A DNA stretch of 8,383 nucleotides from Magnetovibrio sp. (GTDB taxonomy: Bacteria; Pseudomonadota; Alphaproteobacteria; Rhodospirillales; Magnetovibrionaceae): NCBI GenBank assembly GCA_016763255.1, contig JAESUA010000187.1, positions 1 through 8,383 of the forward strand, written 5' to 3'. Below the pieces are notes generated by a model. It was not told the origin of the DNA. It saw nothing but the letters and a program-made list of their open reading frames with translations, and ran no database searches. A program made the position numbers and the translations under genes. Below, one piece after another: positions 1 to 7,005 of the stretch. Numbering within the stretch: the stretch's first letter is position 1; every line of letters starts with the position of its first letter.

Positions 1-1
1 T

Positions 2-26
2 AAAAATCACCATCGTGATAACGATG
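2..26 (-). terminator. Weak candidate terminator after moaB
   Basis: Read on the minus strand just after the moaB stop, CATCGT-TATC-ACGATG can form a 6 bp stem with a 4-base loop (positions 11-26). It is followed by GTGA and then a run of five T (2-6). The stem has only three G-C pairs and the T-run starts four bases after it, so it would be a weak intrinsic terminator. An alternative fold, ATCAC-CATC-GTGAT at 6-19, competes with it. The window edge prevents any judgement of what lies beyond. Confidence 0.3.
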
Positions 27-46
27 TCGCACTTGGGAGCCGAGCT

Positions 47-583
47 CTAAGCCAAATGCTCTTTCAGGCGCGGCATCATTTCGACCATGTTGCAGGGGCG
101 GGTGCGGATATCGAGTTGATGCACCAAGATATCGTCCCAAGCATCTTTGCAGGCGCCGGTCGATCCGGGCAGGGCGAACAGATAGGTTCCGTTGGCCAAC
201 ACCGCCATGGCGCGTGACTGGATGGTCGAGGTTTTGATCTTTTGAAAACTGATCCAACGAAACAGCTCGCCAAAACCGGGGATTTCTTTTTCCTGGATTT
301 GGGCGAAGGCTTCGGGCGTCACGTCGCGACCGGTGAGGCCGGTGCCGCCGGTGGCAATCACCACATCGATGTCATCATCATTGATCCAGGCCTTGAGCTG
401 ATCCACCAGCAACGGCACTTCGTCTTTGATGATTTTGCGGTCGGCGAGAATGTGATTAGCCCCTTCAAGGCGCGCCACCAGGGTATCGCCGGAGGTATCA
501 TTTTCGAGGCTGCGGGTATCTGAAACGGTCAACACCGCGATGCGCACGGGCAAAAAATCCCGTTCACCTTCAATTTTTGACAT
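47..583 (-). CDS. moaB: Molybdenum cofactor biosynthesis protein B (MoaB/MogA fold)
   Basis: A 178-residue cytoplasmic protein of the MoaB/MogA family, which binds molybdopterin. MogA-type members adenylylate it before molybdate insertion, while the exact step of MoaB-type members differs between species. Seen in the sequence: the N-terminal beta strand and SDTRS at about residues 21-25, the molybdopterin-loop motif [15 protein letters not shown] at 78-92 with conserved Asp87 and Glu92, and LPGSTGAC at 138-145 followed by Asp147. The length is normal for MoaB. The reading frame stays open 23 codons further upstream (to 652). The ATG at 583 is preferred because AGGTG (minus strand, 591-595) lies 7 bases before it and family homology begins there. 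The start lies inside the end of the transglycosylase gene (14 bp overlap), which implies translational coupling. No separate promoter was seen. Confidence is high for the family and lower for whether it is MoaB or MogA in function. Confidence 0.93.
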   Translation of the reverse strand: MSKIEGERDFLPVRIAVLTVSDTRSLENDTSGDTLVARLEGANHILADRKIIKDEVPLLVDQLKAWINDDDIDVVIATGGTGLTGRDVTPEAFAQIQEKEIPGFGELFRWISFQKIKTSTIQSRAMAVLANGTYLFALPGSTGACKDAWDDILVHQLDIRTRPCNMVEMMPRLKEHLA

Positions 584-2387
584 TTTGTGCCACCTGTTGT
601 GGTTCTTGCCCGAGGGCGTTGTACATCGGCCATGCTCCAGATGCCACCGCATCCAGGGACGGAGTCGACTGGCCCAACTGATTGCTATAAATCCACAGGT
701 TGGTCAGCACGCGTTCAATGAAAATGCGGGTTTCGCGCGACGGCAGGCTTTCGATAAAAAACAGTGAATCATCAAGATCATCAACCCTGCGACGCCACTT
801 ATTAAGGTTACCCGGCCCGCCGTTCCACGCCGCCGCCATCAAAAACATATCGCCCTTGATCTTTCGATCGGTGAGCAACATCGACACGTATTTCTGGCCC
901 AGCTTAAGGTTAAAAGCCGGATCAAACAGCTGCGAGCGCTTGTTCCAACGTAAAGTCCGATCACGCGCCACAAAACTGGCGGTGCGCGGCATCAATTGCA
1001 TCAAGCCACGCGCGCCAACGCCGGATTTGGCCTTGGGATTGAAGCGTGATTCTTGACGCACCAGGGCATAAATCAGCGCCCGGTCGACCTTAAAGCCGCC
1101 GGTTGGCTCCCACGATGGCAGCGGATAAGCCGCACCGTCAAAACCACCACCGTTGGGAAACAGCATCGCATCCAGGCGCATGGTCAATTCGGCCATGCCG
1201 GTGTGTGCGGCGATGGCCAACATGCCATGGGCTTGCTCACGCGGGGCCAAACGGGCGGTCTGGCGCATTTCTTTTTCGGCCAACGAATTCTTGCCGATCT
1301 GCAATAGGGCGACGGCCCGACGGCCACCGTCACTTTGCATCAAACCTTGAACCTCGGTGCCATCCATCGGTGGCAATGCCCAATCAAATTGCGGGGTGCG
1401 GCCCAAAAGCCGATTGGCGAGCATGCCGTAAAAGGTCCGCGGATGATCGGCGGCCTGCTCCAACAGGGCCGTGACTTTTTGTGGGTGTCGGGCAATCAAG
1501 TTGGCGCGTGCGGCCCAAAAAGCGCTTGAAGCTTGGGTCCAAGGCGAATTGTCATATTTGGCCGAACGTTCAAATTGTTCAGCCGACTTTTCCATTTGGC
1601 CCAATCGCCAATAGGCCAATCCGGCAATCCAGTGCGCGCTGGGCAAATATTTACCGGAACGTTTGCTCGCTTTTTCGGCCCACTCCACTGCCCAGTCGTC
1701 GCGACCATCCATAAAATAGCCCTTGGCAAGACGCCCACGGGCCCAATCCATGTTGTAGTCATCAAACAGTTTTTTGACTTCTGCCGACTGGATCAGCTGC
1801 TTGGCGGAAAGGGTATGACCCTTGCGCAGATAGCTTTTGAGCATAACCTTGAGCGTCGCAACGCGGCGACGTTGGGCACGTGACAAGCGCTTGCGTTTGG
1901 GCTTGTCGACCACCACAGCCTTGCGCGGCGCTTCATACAGCGCCCGACCGGCTTTGGGTTTGGCCGGATATTTAAAATTCGCTGGGCGACGGCGCAGCGC
2001 CAGCTTGTAGATTTGCTTGGCGTAGTGATGATCGTTGTATTGCGCCATCCAGGCTTTGAGCTCTTTATAACGCGAGCGGTATTTGGTCGGATGTAAATAG
2101 CGTTGCGCCTGGACATGGCCCATCAAGATGCGATTGGACAGCCGCTTGATTTCACGATCCGCCTTGCGCCATTCGCCTTTGTCTTGAAGGGCAAAAATCT
2201 TGCCGTAGCGCTGGACATCATCGGAGGTCAACACACGGGGCAGGTCCACACCACCCATTTGCAGGCTTGGCAGTGAGGCCAGTTGCTCGGCCTGGACCGG
2301 GCCAGTCAGCACCATGGCCAACCCCATCGCGCACGCAATAAGCGGCGCGGCGACTTTCGTCGCGCGAATAAACAACTTCACGGCCAT
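570..2387 (-). CDS. slt: Exported soluble lytic murein transglycosylase (Slt70-like)
   Basis: A 605-residue periplasmic enzyme that would cleave the MurNAc-GlcNAc bond of peptidoglycan with 1,6-anhydro ring formation. Residues 1-33 are a typical signal peptide (basic start, hydrophobic core, VQA cleavage site). Then comes a long helical superhelix-like region with a very basic linker (about 125-150, many Lys/Arg), and a C-terminal lysozyme-like SLT domain. The catalytic Glu is Glu446 in LVRQESRFNP, followed by GARGLMQLMP at 458-467. The motif that is usually AYNAGPG reads AWNGGPG at 520-526. The frame continues to a TTG at 2417, but the ATG at 2387 starts the signal peptide and has GAGGAG upstream at a rather long 12-base spacing. 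A promoter lies in the upstream gap. moaB overlaps its 3' end. Transglycosylase identity is firm; subfamily placement is inferred from the N-terminal helical region. Confidence 0.93.
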   Translation of the reverse strand: MAVKLFIRATKVAAPLIACAMGLAMVLTGPVQAEQLASLPSLQMGGVDLPRVLTSDDVQRYGKIFALQDKGEWRKADREIKRLSNRILMGHVQAQRYLHPTKYRSRYKELKAWMAQYNDHHYAKQIYKLALRRRPANFKYPAKPKAGRALYEAPRKAVVVDKPKRKRLSRAQRRRVATLKVMLKSYLRKGHTLSAKQLIQSAEVKKLFDDYNMDWARGRLAKGYFMDGRDDWAVEWAEKASKRSGKYLPSAHWIAGLAYWRLGQMEKSAEQFERSAKYDNSPWTQASSAFWAARANLIARHPQKVTALLEQAADHPRTFYGMLANRLLGRTPQFDWALPPMDGTEVQGLMQSDGGRRAVALLQIGKNSLAEKEMRQTARLAPREQAHGMLAIAAHTGMAELTMRLDAMLFPNGGGFDGAAYPLPSWEPTGGFKVDRALIYALVRQESRFNPKAKSGVGARGLMQLMPRTASFVARDRTLRWNKRSQLFDPAFNLKLGQKYVSMLLTDRKIKGDMFLMAAAWNGGPGNLNKWRRRVDDLDDSLFFIESLPSRETRIFIERVLTNLWIYSNQLGQSTPSLDAVASGAWPMYNALGQEPQQVAQNVKN

Positions 2388-2479
2388 TGTGTTTTTGAAC
2401 TCCTCGCTCACGGTCAAATCAACTTCAATGGGAAACCGCTTAACCCAGCGCTCACCTTGTCACCAAAATATTGACCGTT

Positions 2480-2508
2480 CTTATACGTGAAGGGCCCACA
2501 TGTGGCAA
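2480..2508 (-). promoter_or_regulatory. Probable sigma-70 promoter of slt-moaB
   Basis: On the minus strand TTGCCA (2508-2503) and TATAAG (2485-2480) are separated by exactly 17 bases. This predicts a transcript start near 2472 and a leader of about 85 bases before the slt ATG. A perfect 10 bp palindrome, CCACATGTGG (2496-2505), overlaps the -35 box and spacer and could be an operator, though its length is not far from chance. The position in the UDG-slt gap supports the call. Confidence 0.5.
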
Positions 2509-2539
2509 CTGGACCCCCTTATATATGCATTTGCTAGAT

Positions 2540-3418
2540 TTAGGCCCGTTGTGCCAATTTTGCCTTGATCGCAATCAGGTCGGCCCAGGCTTGGCGTTTT
2601 TGCGCCGGTGTTTTCAACAAATTGGTTGGCTGATACAGCACACTGGCGGCGATGGGCGCAGACATGCGCGGCGTTTCATAGGTGAACCAACGTCCACGCA
2701 GCCTCGAAACGCTGCCTTGTTGGGCCAATAAGGAATGGCTGGCGGGGCCGCCGATGGTGATCAACACCGCCGGATCGATGATTTCGATCAGGCGTTCGAC
2801 AAACGGCAGGCACACGGCGATTTCACCGCCGGTGGGCGACCGGTTGCCGGGCGGACGCCAAAATACGGTGTTGGAGAGAAAGACCTTGGACCGATCCAGA
2901 TCGATTGATGCCAACATTTTGTCCAAAAGTGCGCCGCTGGCCCCGACAAATGGCACCCCTTGACGATCTTCATCCGCGCCCGGTGCCTCACCGATCAAGA
3001 CGATGCGCGCATCGGGCACGCCATCGCCAAACACCAAATTCATGGCGGTTTTTTTCAAGCCACAGCCATCAAAACCGTCGAGGGCTTCGCGCAAATCGTC
3101 GAGGGTCTTGGACTCACCGGCCAATTTAACCGCCGTTTTCAGCGCTTCTTCAACGTCGGCCGTATCGGCGGGACGCACCGGAATTGGTCCGGAACGCCCT
3201 AAGGCCCCGGATTGCCCCGTGGTTTGGCCCGCGCCATCGTGTTCGGATTGGGCTTCCTTAAGCAACGCTTGCGCCGCAGCCGCACGTTTGGCCTGGGCTT
3301 TTACGACCAGGGCGTAACGGTCCAGGGGCGCTTCGCCCATGGCCTCATCCACACCGGCATCGAGGTACCAGGCCAAAATTTCAGCAGGGTTGTCGAGAAT
3401 GTTTTGCATGCCTTCCAT
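2540..3418 (-). CDS. Family 4-like uracil-DNA glycosylase
   Basis: A 292-residue cytoplasmic base-excision repair enzyme that should remove uracil from DNA. The first ~95 residues are an Ala-rich helical extension of the type I associate with alphaproteobacterial members. The catalytic domain follows: GEAPGADED at 143-151 (water-activating motif), PFVGASG at 156-162, WRPPGNRSPT at 187-196, and RGRW at 241-244 near the end. Two features are unusual. Of the four iron-sulphur Cys of classical family 4 enzymes only two positions remain (Cys119, Cys203); the others read Phe116 and Trp187. The third motif, normally HPxxLLR, reads QPTNLLK with Gln263 in place of His. So the protein probably lacks a 4Fe-4S cluster, and its activity may be altered. 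The start is ambiguous: ATG 3418 or ATG 3409, with only GGTGAG-like and GGAAGG-like sites nearby. It stands 152 bp before slt and is divergent from ETF-QO. Confidence 0.88.
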   Translation of the reverse strand: MEGMQNILDNPAEILAWYLDAGVDEAMGEAPLDRYALVVKAQAKRAAAAQALLKEAQSEHDGAGQTTGQSGALGRSGPIPVRPADTADVEEALKTAVKLAGESKTLDDLREALDGFDGCGLKKTAMNLVFGDGVPDARIVLIGEAPGADEDRQGVPFVGASGALLDKMLASIDLDRSKVFLSNTVFWRPPGNRSPTGGEIAVCLPFVERLIEIIDPAVLITIGGPASHSLLAQQGSVSRLRGRWFTYETPRMSAPIAASVLYQPTNLLKTPAQKRQAWADLIAIKAKLAQRA

Positions 3419-3455
3419 GGCTCACCATAACATCGACGACATCAATTGGAACTAT

Positions 3456-3492
3456 TGCTGCAATGCAAATAATGTATTTCGCAGTTGCAGCA
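3456..3492. promoter_or_regulatory. Inverted repeat in the divergent UDG/ETF-QO region, possible operator
   Basis: TGCTGCAA (3456-3463) and its exact complement TTGCAGCA (3485-3492) form an 8 bp inverted repeat with centres 29 bp apart. The right arm coincides with the proposed -35 box of the ETF-QO promoter. The left arm is itself part of the odd palindrome ATTGCTGCAAT (3454-3464). This layout would suit a regulator acting on the divergent genes, but no known operator consensus is recognised. Confidence 0.25.
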
Positions 3493-3513
3493 TTCTTAAT
3501 CCTGGGGTTTAAT
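3485..3513 (+). promoter_or_regulatory. Probable sigma-70 promoter of the ETF-QO gene
   Basis: TTGCAG (3485-3490), a 17-base spacer and TTTAAT (3508-3513, five of six consensus bases) predict a transcript start near 3520 and a leader of roughly 98 bases. The leader contains a small hairpin, CGGCC-TTTCG-GGCCG (3534-3548). The ETF-QO ribosome site AGGAG (3604-3608) lies 9 bases before the ATG at 3618. Confidence 0.45.
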
Positions 3514-3617
3514 TTCAAAATTGTGACCCGCCACGGCCTTTCGGGCCGATACTGCGGGCAAAAAATGACCGGACAAGAGACCGGCACGACACTGGGCAAA
3601 AGCAGGAGCGCAAGCGC

Positions 3618-4001
3618 ATGGAACGCGAATCGATGGAATTTGACGTGGTGATTGTTGGCGGTGGACCGGCCGGTCTAAGTGCTGCGATTCGCGTCAAACA
3701 ACAGGCCCAGGCCGCCGACAAAGAGATCTCTGTCTGTGTGTTGGAAAAAGGCTCTGAAATCGGCGCTCATATCCTGTCAGGTGCGGTGATCGATCCCATT
3801 GCGCTGGCAGAACTGTTCCCCGACTGGAAAGAAAAGGGTGCGCCGCTTAATACCCCGGTCACCGACGACCAGTTTTTGTTTCTCACCGAAAAGTCCGCAT
3901 TTAAGCTGCCGACACCGCCGCAGATGCATAATGAAGGCAACTTCGTCGCCAGTTTGGGTGAGCTCACCCGCTGGTTGGGCGAGCAGGCCGAAGCCTTGTA
4001 A
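3618..4001 (+). CDS. ETF-QO 5' fragment (127 aa, FAD-binding N-terminus)
   Basis: This is the part of the ETF-QO reading frame before the in-frame TAA. It contains the Rossmann-type FAD nucleotide-binding motif (GGGPAG at 14-19), the conserved ILSGAVIDP segment, and the start of the next beta region up to LGEQAEAL. Alone it lacks most of the FAD site, the quinone-binding region and the iron-sulphur ligands, so it should not be active. Confidence 0.6.
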   Translation: MERESMEFDVVIVGGGPAGLSAAIRVKQQAQAADKEISVCVLEKGSEIGAHILSGAVIDPIALAELFPDWKEKGAPLNTPVTDDQFLFLTEKSAFKLPTPPQMHNEGNFVASLGELTRWLGEQAEAL

Positions 4002-4082
4002 ATTGAGGGTTTTGCCGGCTTTGCGGCTTCAGAAATTCTGTTCCACGAAGATGGACGCGTCAAAGGCGTCGCCACCGGCGAC

Positions 4083-5252
4083 ATGGGCCGCACCCAGTCC
4101 GGAGAAGAAGGCCCCAATTTTGAGCCCGGCGTCGAATTGCACGCCACCTACACCCTGTTTGCCGAAGGCTGCCGCGGATCGTTAAGCCAGCAGTTGATGG
4201 AAAAATTCAACCTGCGCGACGGCATTCAGCCGCAAACCTATGGTATCGGCATCAAAGAGCTGTGGGAAATCGAGCCTGAAAAGCACAAGCCCGGCACCGT
4301 GGTGCACACCGTCGGCTGGCCGCTGACCTCAGACGTTTATGGCGGATCGTTCCTCTATCATTTGGGTGACAACCAAGTCGCGGTGGGCTTCATCATCGGC
4401 CTGGATTACACCAATCCCTACCTGTCGCCGTTCGATGAAATGCAGCGGTTTAAGACTCATCCCAAAATTCGTCCGATCTTTGAAGGCGGGCGGCGCATTG
4501 CCTATGGTGCGCGGGCCCTCAACGAAGGTGGTTTTCAGTCGATCCCCAAATTGGTATTCCCCGGCGGCGCGCTGATCGGTGCCTCGGCTGGTTTCATGAA
4601 CGTGCCACGCATCAAAGGCTCGCACACCGCCATGAAATCGGCCATCGAATGCGCCGATGCGATCGTCAAAGCGTTTGGCGAAGACGCTCCGGCGGTGCTC
4701 GACGCTTACCCCGCACAGCTCAAAAACACCTGGCTGTGGAAAGAGCTTTATAAATCACGCAACATCCGCCCATCGTTCCACAAAGGCTTGTGGCTGGGCA
4801 TCGCTTATTCCGCGCTCGACACATACTTATTTGGTGGCCGCGCGCCGTGGACGTTTAAAAACCACACCGATCACGATCAGCTGAAGCGGGCGCAAAAACC
4901 GTTGATGATCGATTACCCCAAGCCCGACGGCGAGATCACCTTCGACAAGCTCAGCTCGGTGTTTATTTCCAACACCAACCATGAAGAAGACCAGCCGTGC
5001 CATTTGACGCTGAAAGATGACCAAGTGCCGGTGAACACCAACTTGGTGCTTTATGATGGCCCAGAAGCACGTTTTTGTCCCGCAGGCGTCTACGAATTTG
5101 TCGACGATGAAGCCCATGAAGGCCAAAAACGGCTGCAAATCAACGCCCAGAACTGCGTGCACTGTAAAACCTGCGACATCAAAGACCCGACCCAAAACAT
5201 CGTCTGGACCACACCAGAAGGTTCTGGCGGGCCGAATTATCCAAATATGTAA
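4083..5252 (+). CDS. ETF-QO 3' fragment (open frame after the stop)
   Basis: The remaining reading frame of ETF-QO, in the same frame as the 5' fragment. The first ATG after the stop is at 4083, which would give 389 residues. No Shine-Dalgarno site precedes it and 27 conserved codons between the stop and this ATG would be lost, so it looks like a leftover rather than a true start. It holds the ubiquinone / membrane-surface region and the four Cys of the 4Fe-4S cluster near its C-terminus. Without the N-terminal FAD motif it is not expected to work by itself. Confidence 0.55.
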   Translation: MGRTQSGEEGPNFEPGVELHATYTLFAEGCRGSLSQQLMEKFNLRDGIQPQTYGIGIKELWEIEPEKHKPGTVVHTVGWPLTSDVYGGSFLYHLGDNQVAVGFIIGLDYTNPYLSPFDEMQRFKTHPKIRPIFEGGRRIAYGARALNEGGFQSIPKLVFPGGALIGASAGFMNVPRIKGSHTAMKSAIECADAIVKAFGEDAPAVLDAYPAQLKNTWLWKELYKSRNIRPSFHKGLWLGIAYSALDTYLFGGRAPWTFKNHTDHDQLKRAQKPLMIDYPKPDGEITFDKLSSVFISNTNHEEDQPCHLTLKDDQVPVNTNLVLYDGPEARFCPAGVYEFVDDEAHEGQKRLQINAQNCVHCKTCDIKDPTQNIVWTTPEGSGGPNYPNM

Positions 5253-5270
5253 TTTTCCCACGCGGGTTCA

Positions 5271-5299
5271 TTGCAGCGCGGGCATGAGGCAGCTACACT
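5271..5299 (+). promoter_or_regulatory. Probable promoter giving a leaderless TPR-ispE mRNA
   Basis: TTGCAG (5271-5276) and TACACT (5294-5299) are 17 bases apart. The ATG of the TPR gene follows the -10 box after only six bases (TGCCTC), so the expected transcript start falls on or next to the A of the ATG. No Shine-Dalgarno site lies at a normal distance. The -35 box is identical to that proposed for ETF-QO. The hexamers are only moderate matches (three and four of six), so the call rests on the combined geometry. Confidence 0.42.
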
Positions 5300-5313
5300 T
5301 GCCTCATGCTCGT
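5278..5313 (+). promoter_or_regulatory. Strong inverted repeat covering the TPR start codon
   Basis: GCATGAGGCA (5282-5291) and TGCCTCATGC (5300-5309) are perfect complements around an 8-base loop. With two G-U pairs the stem can extend to 14 bp (5278-5291 with 5300-5313). The start codon (5306-5308) is fully paired in the 3' arm. In a transcript read through from the ETF-QO gene this hairpin would hide the start. It lacks a T-run, so it is not a standard intrinsic terminator. Confidence 0.5.
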
Positions 5314-7003
5314 TAAACACCTCACACACCGCACCTTTCGCACCCTGTTCGGCGCCGCTTTGCTCGGCACCTGGCTCAGCGTGCCCGTCCCCACCTTGGC
5401 CGCAGCTGCAAATGCCCAAATAGGATCCAGTGGCGCCGGAAATTATCTGGCCGGTCGCCATGCCGAACAAGTGGGCGAAGACGCCGACGCGTTGGCGCTT
5501 TACACCAAGGCCACCACCAACGACGCGCTCGCCACCGCGGGTTTGTATCGACGCATTTATTTTTTAGGCCTCACCGAAGGCCGCATCGATGAGGCGCTCA
5601 ACGCCCTCGCCAAGGTTGAAAAACTAGATGGCCGGGCACCGTTCGCCAATTTGGTGCGCGCCGCCCAAGCGCTCAAAGCCAACGATTATGCCCGTGTCTC
5701 TGGTCTTCTCAAGGATGAGGACAAAGGTCTGATGCGGCTGCTCACACCGCCGTTGACGGCTTGGGCCAAAATGGGCCAGAACGATCTCAACGGTGCGCTG
5801 GATGCTTTGGAAGCGCTCAAGGATCAAGCCGCGTTTCACGAACTGAATGCGGGTTTTATTCAATACCATGCGGGCAATACCCAAGCGGCCGAACAACATT
5901 TTCAAAATGTTTTGAAAAAATCCAGCTCACCGCGTGTCGCCCAACTGTTGGGCACCCTTTATGAACGCGTCGGCAAAGTCGAAAAAGCCCGCCAACTCTA
6001 TTCAAAATATGCCCTTAAAGGCGAAAGTGGCACCATGTTGGCCATCGCCGAAGCCCGCATCAAAGCCAACAAACGCCCACCGCTTGATGTCGCCACGCCA
6101 CAACAAGGTGCCGCCGAAGCGCTGTTTAACATCGCCAGTGTGTTGCAAGCCCAGGCCGACGACCATCGCGTTTTGGTGCTGGCCCATCTGGCCCTGTATT
6201 TACGCCCCGACTTGGATACGGCCAAGGTCGTGGTTGCCACCGCGATGGAAAACGATGGTCGCTACGCAGCTGCCAACGCCATTTATGATGACATCGCCAA
6301 GTCATCGCCCCTGCGCTGGAATACCCGCCTGCAAAAGGCCGACAACCTGGACCGCATGGACAAAACCGACACGGCCATCCAGTTGTTGAAAAGTTTGGCC
6401 GCCGAACGCCCCCTGCGCACCTCACCGATGGTCAAATTGGGCGACATCTTGCGCCGTCACGAACGTTTTAAGGAGGCCGTTCAAGCCTACACCGACGTAT
6501 TGCAACGCGCCGGCGAGATCAAAGAACGCCACTGGCCGATCCTCTACGCACGCGGCATTGCCTATGAGCAAACCGACCAGTGGCCAAGGGCCGAACAAGA
6601 TTTCCTCAAAGCCCTGGAATTCCAACCCGACCAGCCCTCAATCCTCAACTATTTGGGTTATTCGTGGATCGATCAGGGCCTGCACCTGGAACGGGCCTTA
6701 AAAATGATCGAACAAGCGGTCGATTTGCGGCCGCGTGATGGCTACATCGTCGACAGCTTGGGCTGGGGTCTGTATCGCCTCGGCAAGTTTGACTTGGCGG
6801 TGAAAAAGATGGAACGCGCCGCCATGTTGCGCCCCGCCGACCCGGTCATCAACGACCATTTGGGCGATGCTTTGTGGCAGGTGGGCCGCACCCGCGAAGC
6901 CCGCTTCCAGTGGGAACGGGCGCAGACTTTAGAGCCCAATGAAAAGCTTAAAAAGCTGCTCGACATTAAGCTCAAGGACGGCCTCGCCGCCCCCACCAAG
7001 TAA
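5306..7003 (+). CDS. Exported tetratricopeptide-repeat protein
   Basis: A 565-residue protein with a signal peptide (basic residues 4-12, hydrophobic core about 14-33, likely cleavage after ANA at 35-37), so it should act in the periplasm or at the envelope. The mature part is helical and shows degenerate TPR-like repeats through its length. Clear TPR units lie in the last third (about 410-555), for example LNYLGYSWIDQG, DSLGWGLYRLGKFDLA and NDHLGDALWQVGRTREA. TPRs bind other proteins; no catalytic domain is visible and the partner is unknown. ispE follows after 2 bp, so the two genes form an operon. The ATG at 5306 is the only possible start, since the frame has a TGA at 5285-5287. There is no Shine-Dalgarno site, and a promoter -10 box and a hairpin sit right at the start. 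The neighbouring lytic transglycosylase suggests envelope context, but that is only proximity. Confidence 0.88.
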   Translation: MLVKHLTHRTFRTLFGAALLGTWLSVPVPTLAAAANAQIGSSGAGNYLAGRHAEQVGEDADALALYTKATTNDALATAGLYRRIYFLGLTEGRIDEALNALAKVEKLDGRAPFANLVRAAQALKANDYARVSGLLKDEDKGLMRLLTPPLTAWAKMGQNDLNGALDALEALKDQAAFHELNAGFIQYHAGNTQAAEQHFQNVLKKSSSPRVAQLLGTLYERVGKVEKARQLYSKYALKGESGTMLAIAEARIKANKRPPLDVATPQQGAAEALFNIASVLQAQADDHRVLVLAHLALYLRPDLDTAKVVVATAMENDGRYAAANAIYDDIAKSSPLRWNTRLQKADNLDRMDKTDTAIQLLKSLAAERPLRTSPMVKLGDILRRHERFKEAVQAYTDVLQRAGEIKERHWPILYARGIAYEQTDQWPRAEQDFLKALEFQPDQPSILNYLGYSWIDQGLHLERALKMIEQAVDLRPRDGYIVDSLGWGLYRLGKFDLAVKKMERAAMLRPADPVINDHLGDALWQVGRTREARFQWERAQTLEPNEKLKKLLDIKLKDGLAAPTK

Positions 7004-7005
7004 AG

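Larger units (their letters stand above)
3618..5252 (+). pseudogene. Electron transfer flavoprotein-ubiquinone oxidoreductase, interrupted by one in-frame stop
   Basis: ETF-QO is a membrane-surface FAD / 4Fe-4S protein that passes electrons from ETF (fatty acid, amino acid and choline-type dehydrogenases) to ubiquinone. The locus spans 544 codons, normal for the family, and is in one frame throughout, but codon 128 (3999-4001) is TAA. Visible motifs: FAD-binding [10 protein letters not shown] at 10-19, [18 protein letters not shown] at about 44-61, FAEGCRGSL at 181-189, [13 protein letters not shown] from 314, and the C-terminal cluster ligands Cys487, Cys513, Cys516 and Cys519. The part after the stop is as well conserved as the part before it. 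The start has a good AGGAG nine bases upstream. Either the gene was inactivated recently by a point mutation or the base calls here are wrong. TAA excludes the usual selenocysteine and pyrrolysine explanations. Family identity is firm; the functional state is not. Confidence 0.85.

Noticed and set aside
242..523. Plus-strand 93-codon frame inside moaB
   Set aside because: It is the complement of conserved moaB codons and has no ribosome site or family similarity.
3534..3548. CGGCC-TTTCG-GGCCG hairpin in the ETF-QO leader as a terminator or riboswitch
   Set aside because: Only a 5 bp stem, no T-run after it, and no recognisable aptamer core; left as a leader hairpin only.
3463..3651. Plus-strand 62-codon frame with a hydrophobic N-terminus upstream of ETF-QO
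   Set aside because: No ribosome site, overlap with the ETF-QO promoter and start, and non-protein-like composition after residue 21; the hydrophobic start probably reflects AT-rich promoter DNA.
3999..4001. Programmed recoding (selenocysteine, pyrrolysine or frameshift) at the internal stop
   Set aside because: The codon is TAA, not TGA or TAG, the flanks are in one frame, and the position is not a known catalytic site; I saw no slippery site or downstream recoding structure.
4083..5252. ETF-QO 3' part as an independent gene
   Set aside because: It continues the upstream frame, has no ribosome site, and leaves conserved ETF-QO codons (4002-4082) untranslated, so it is better read as a remnant of the interrupted gene.
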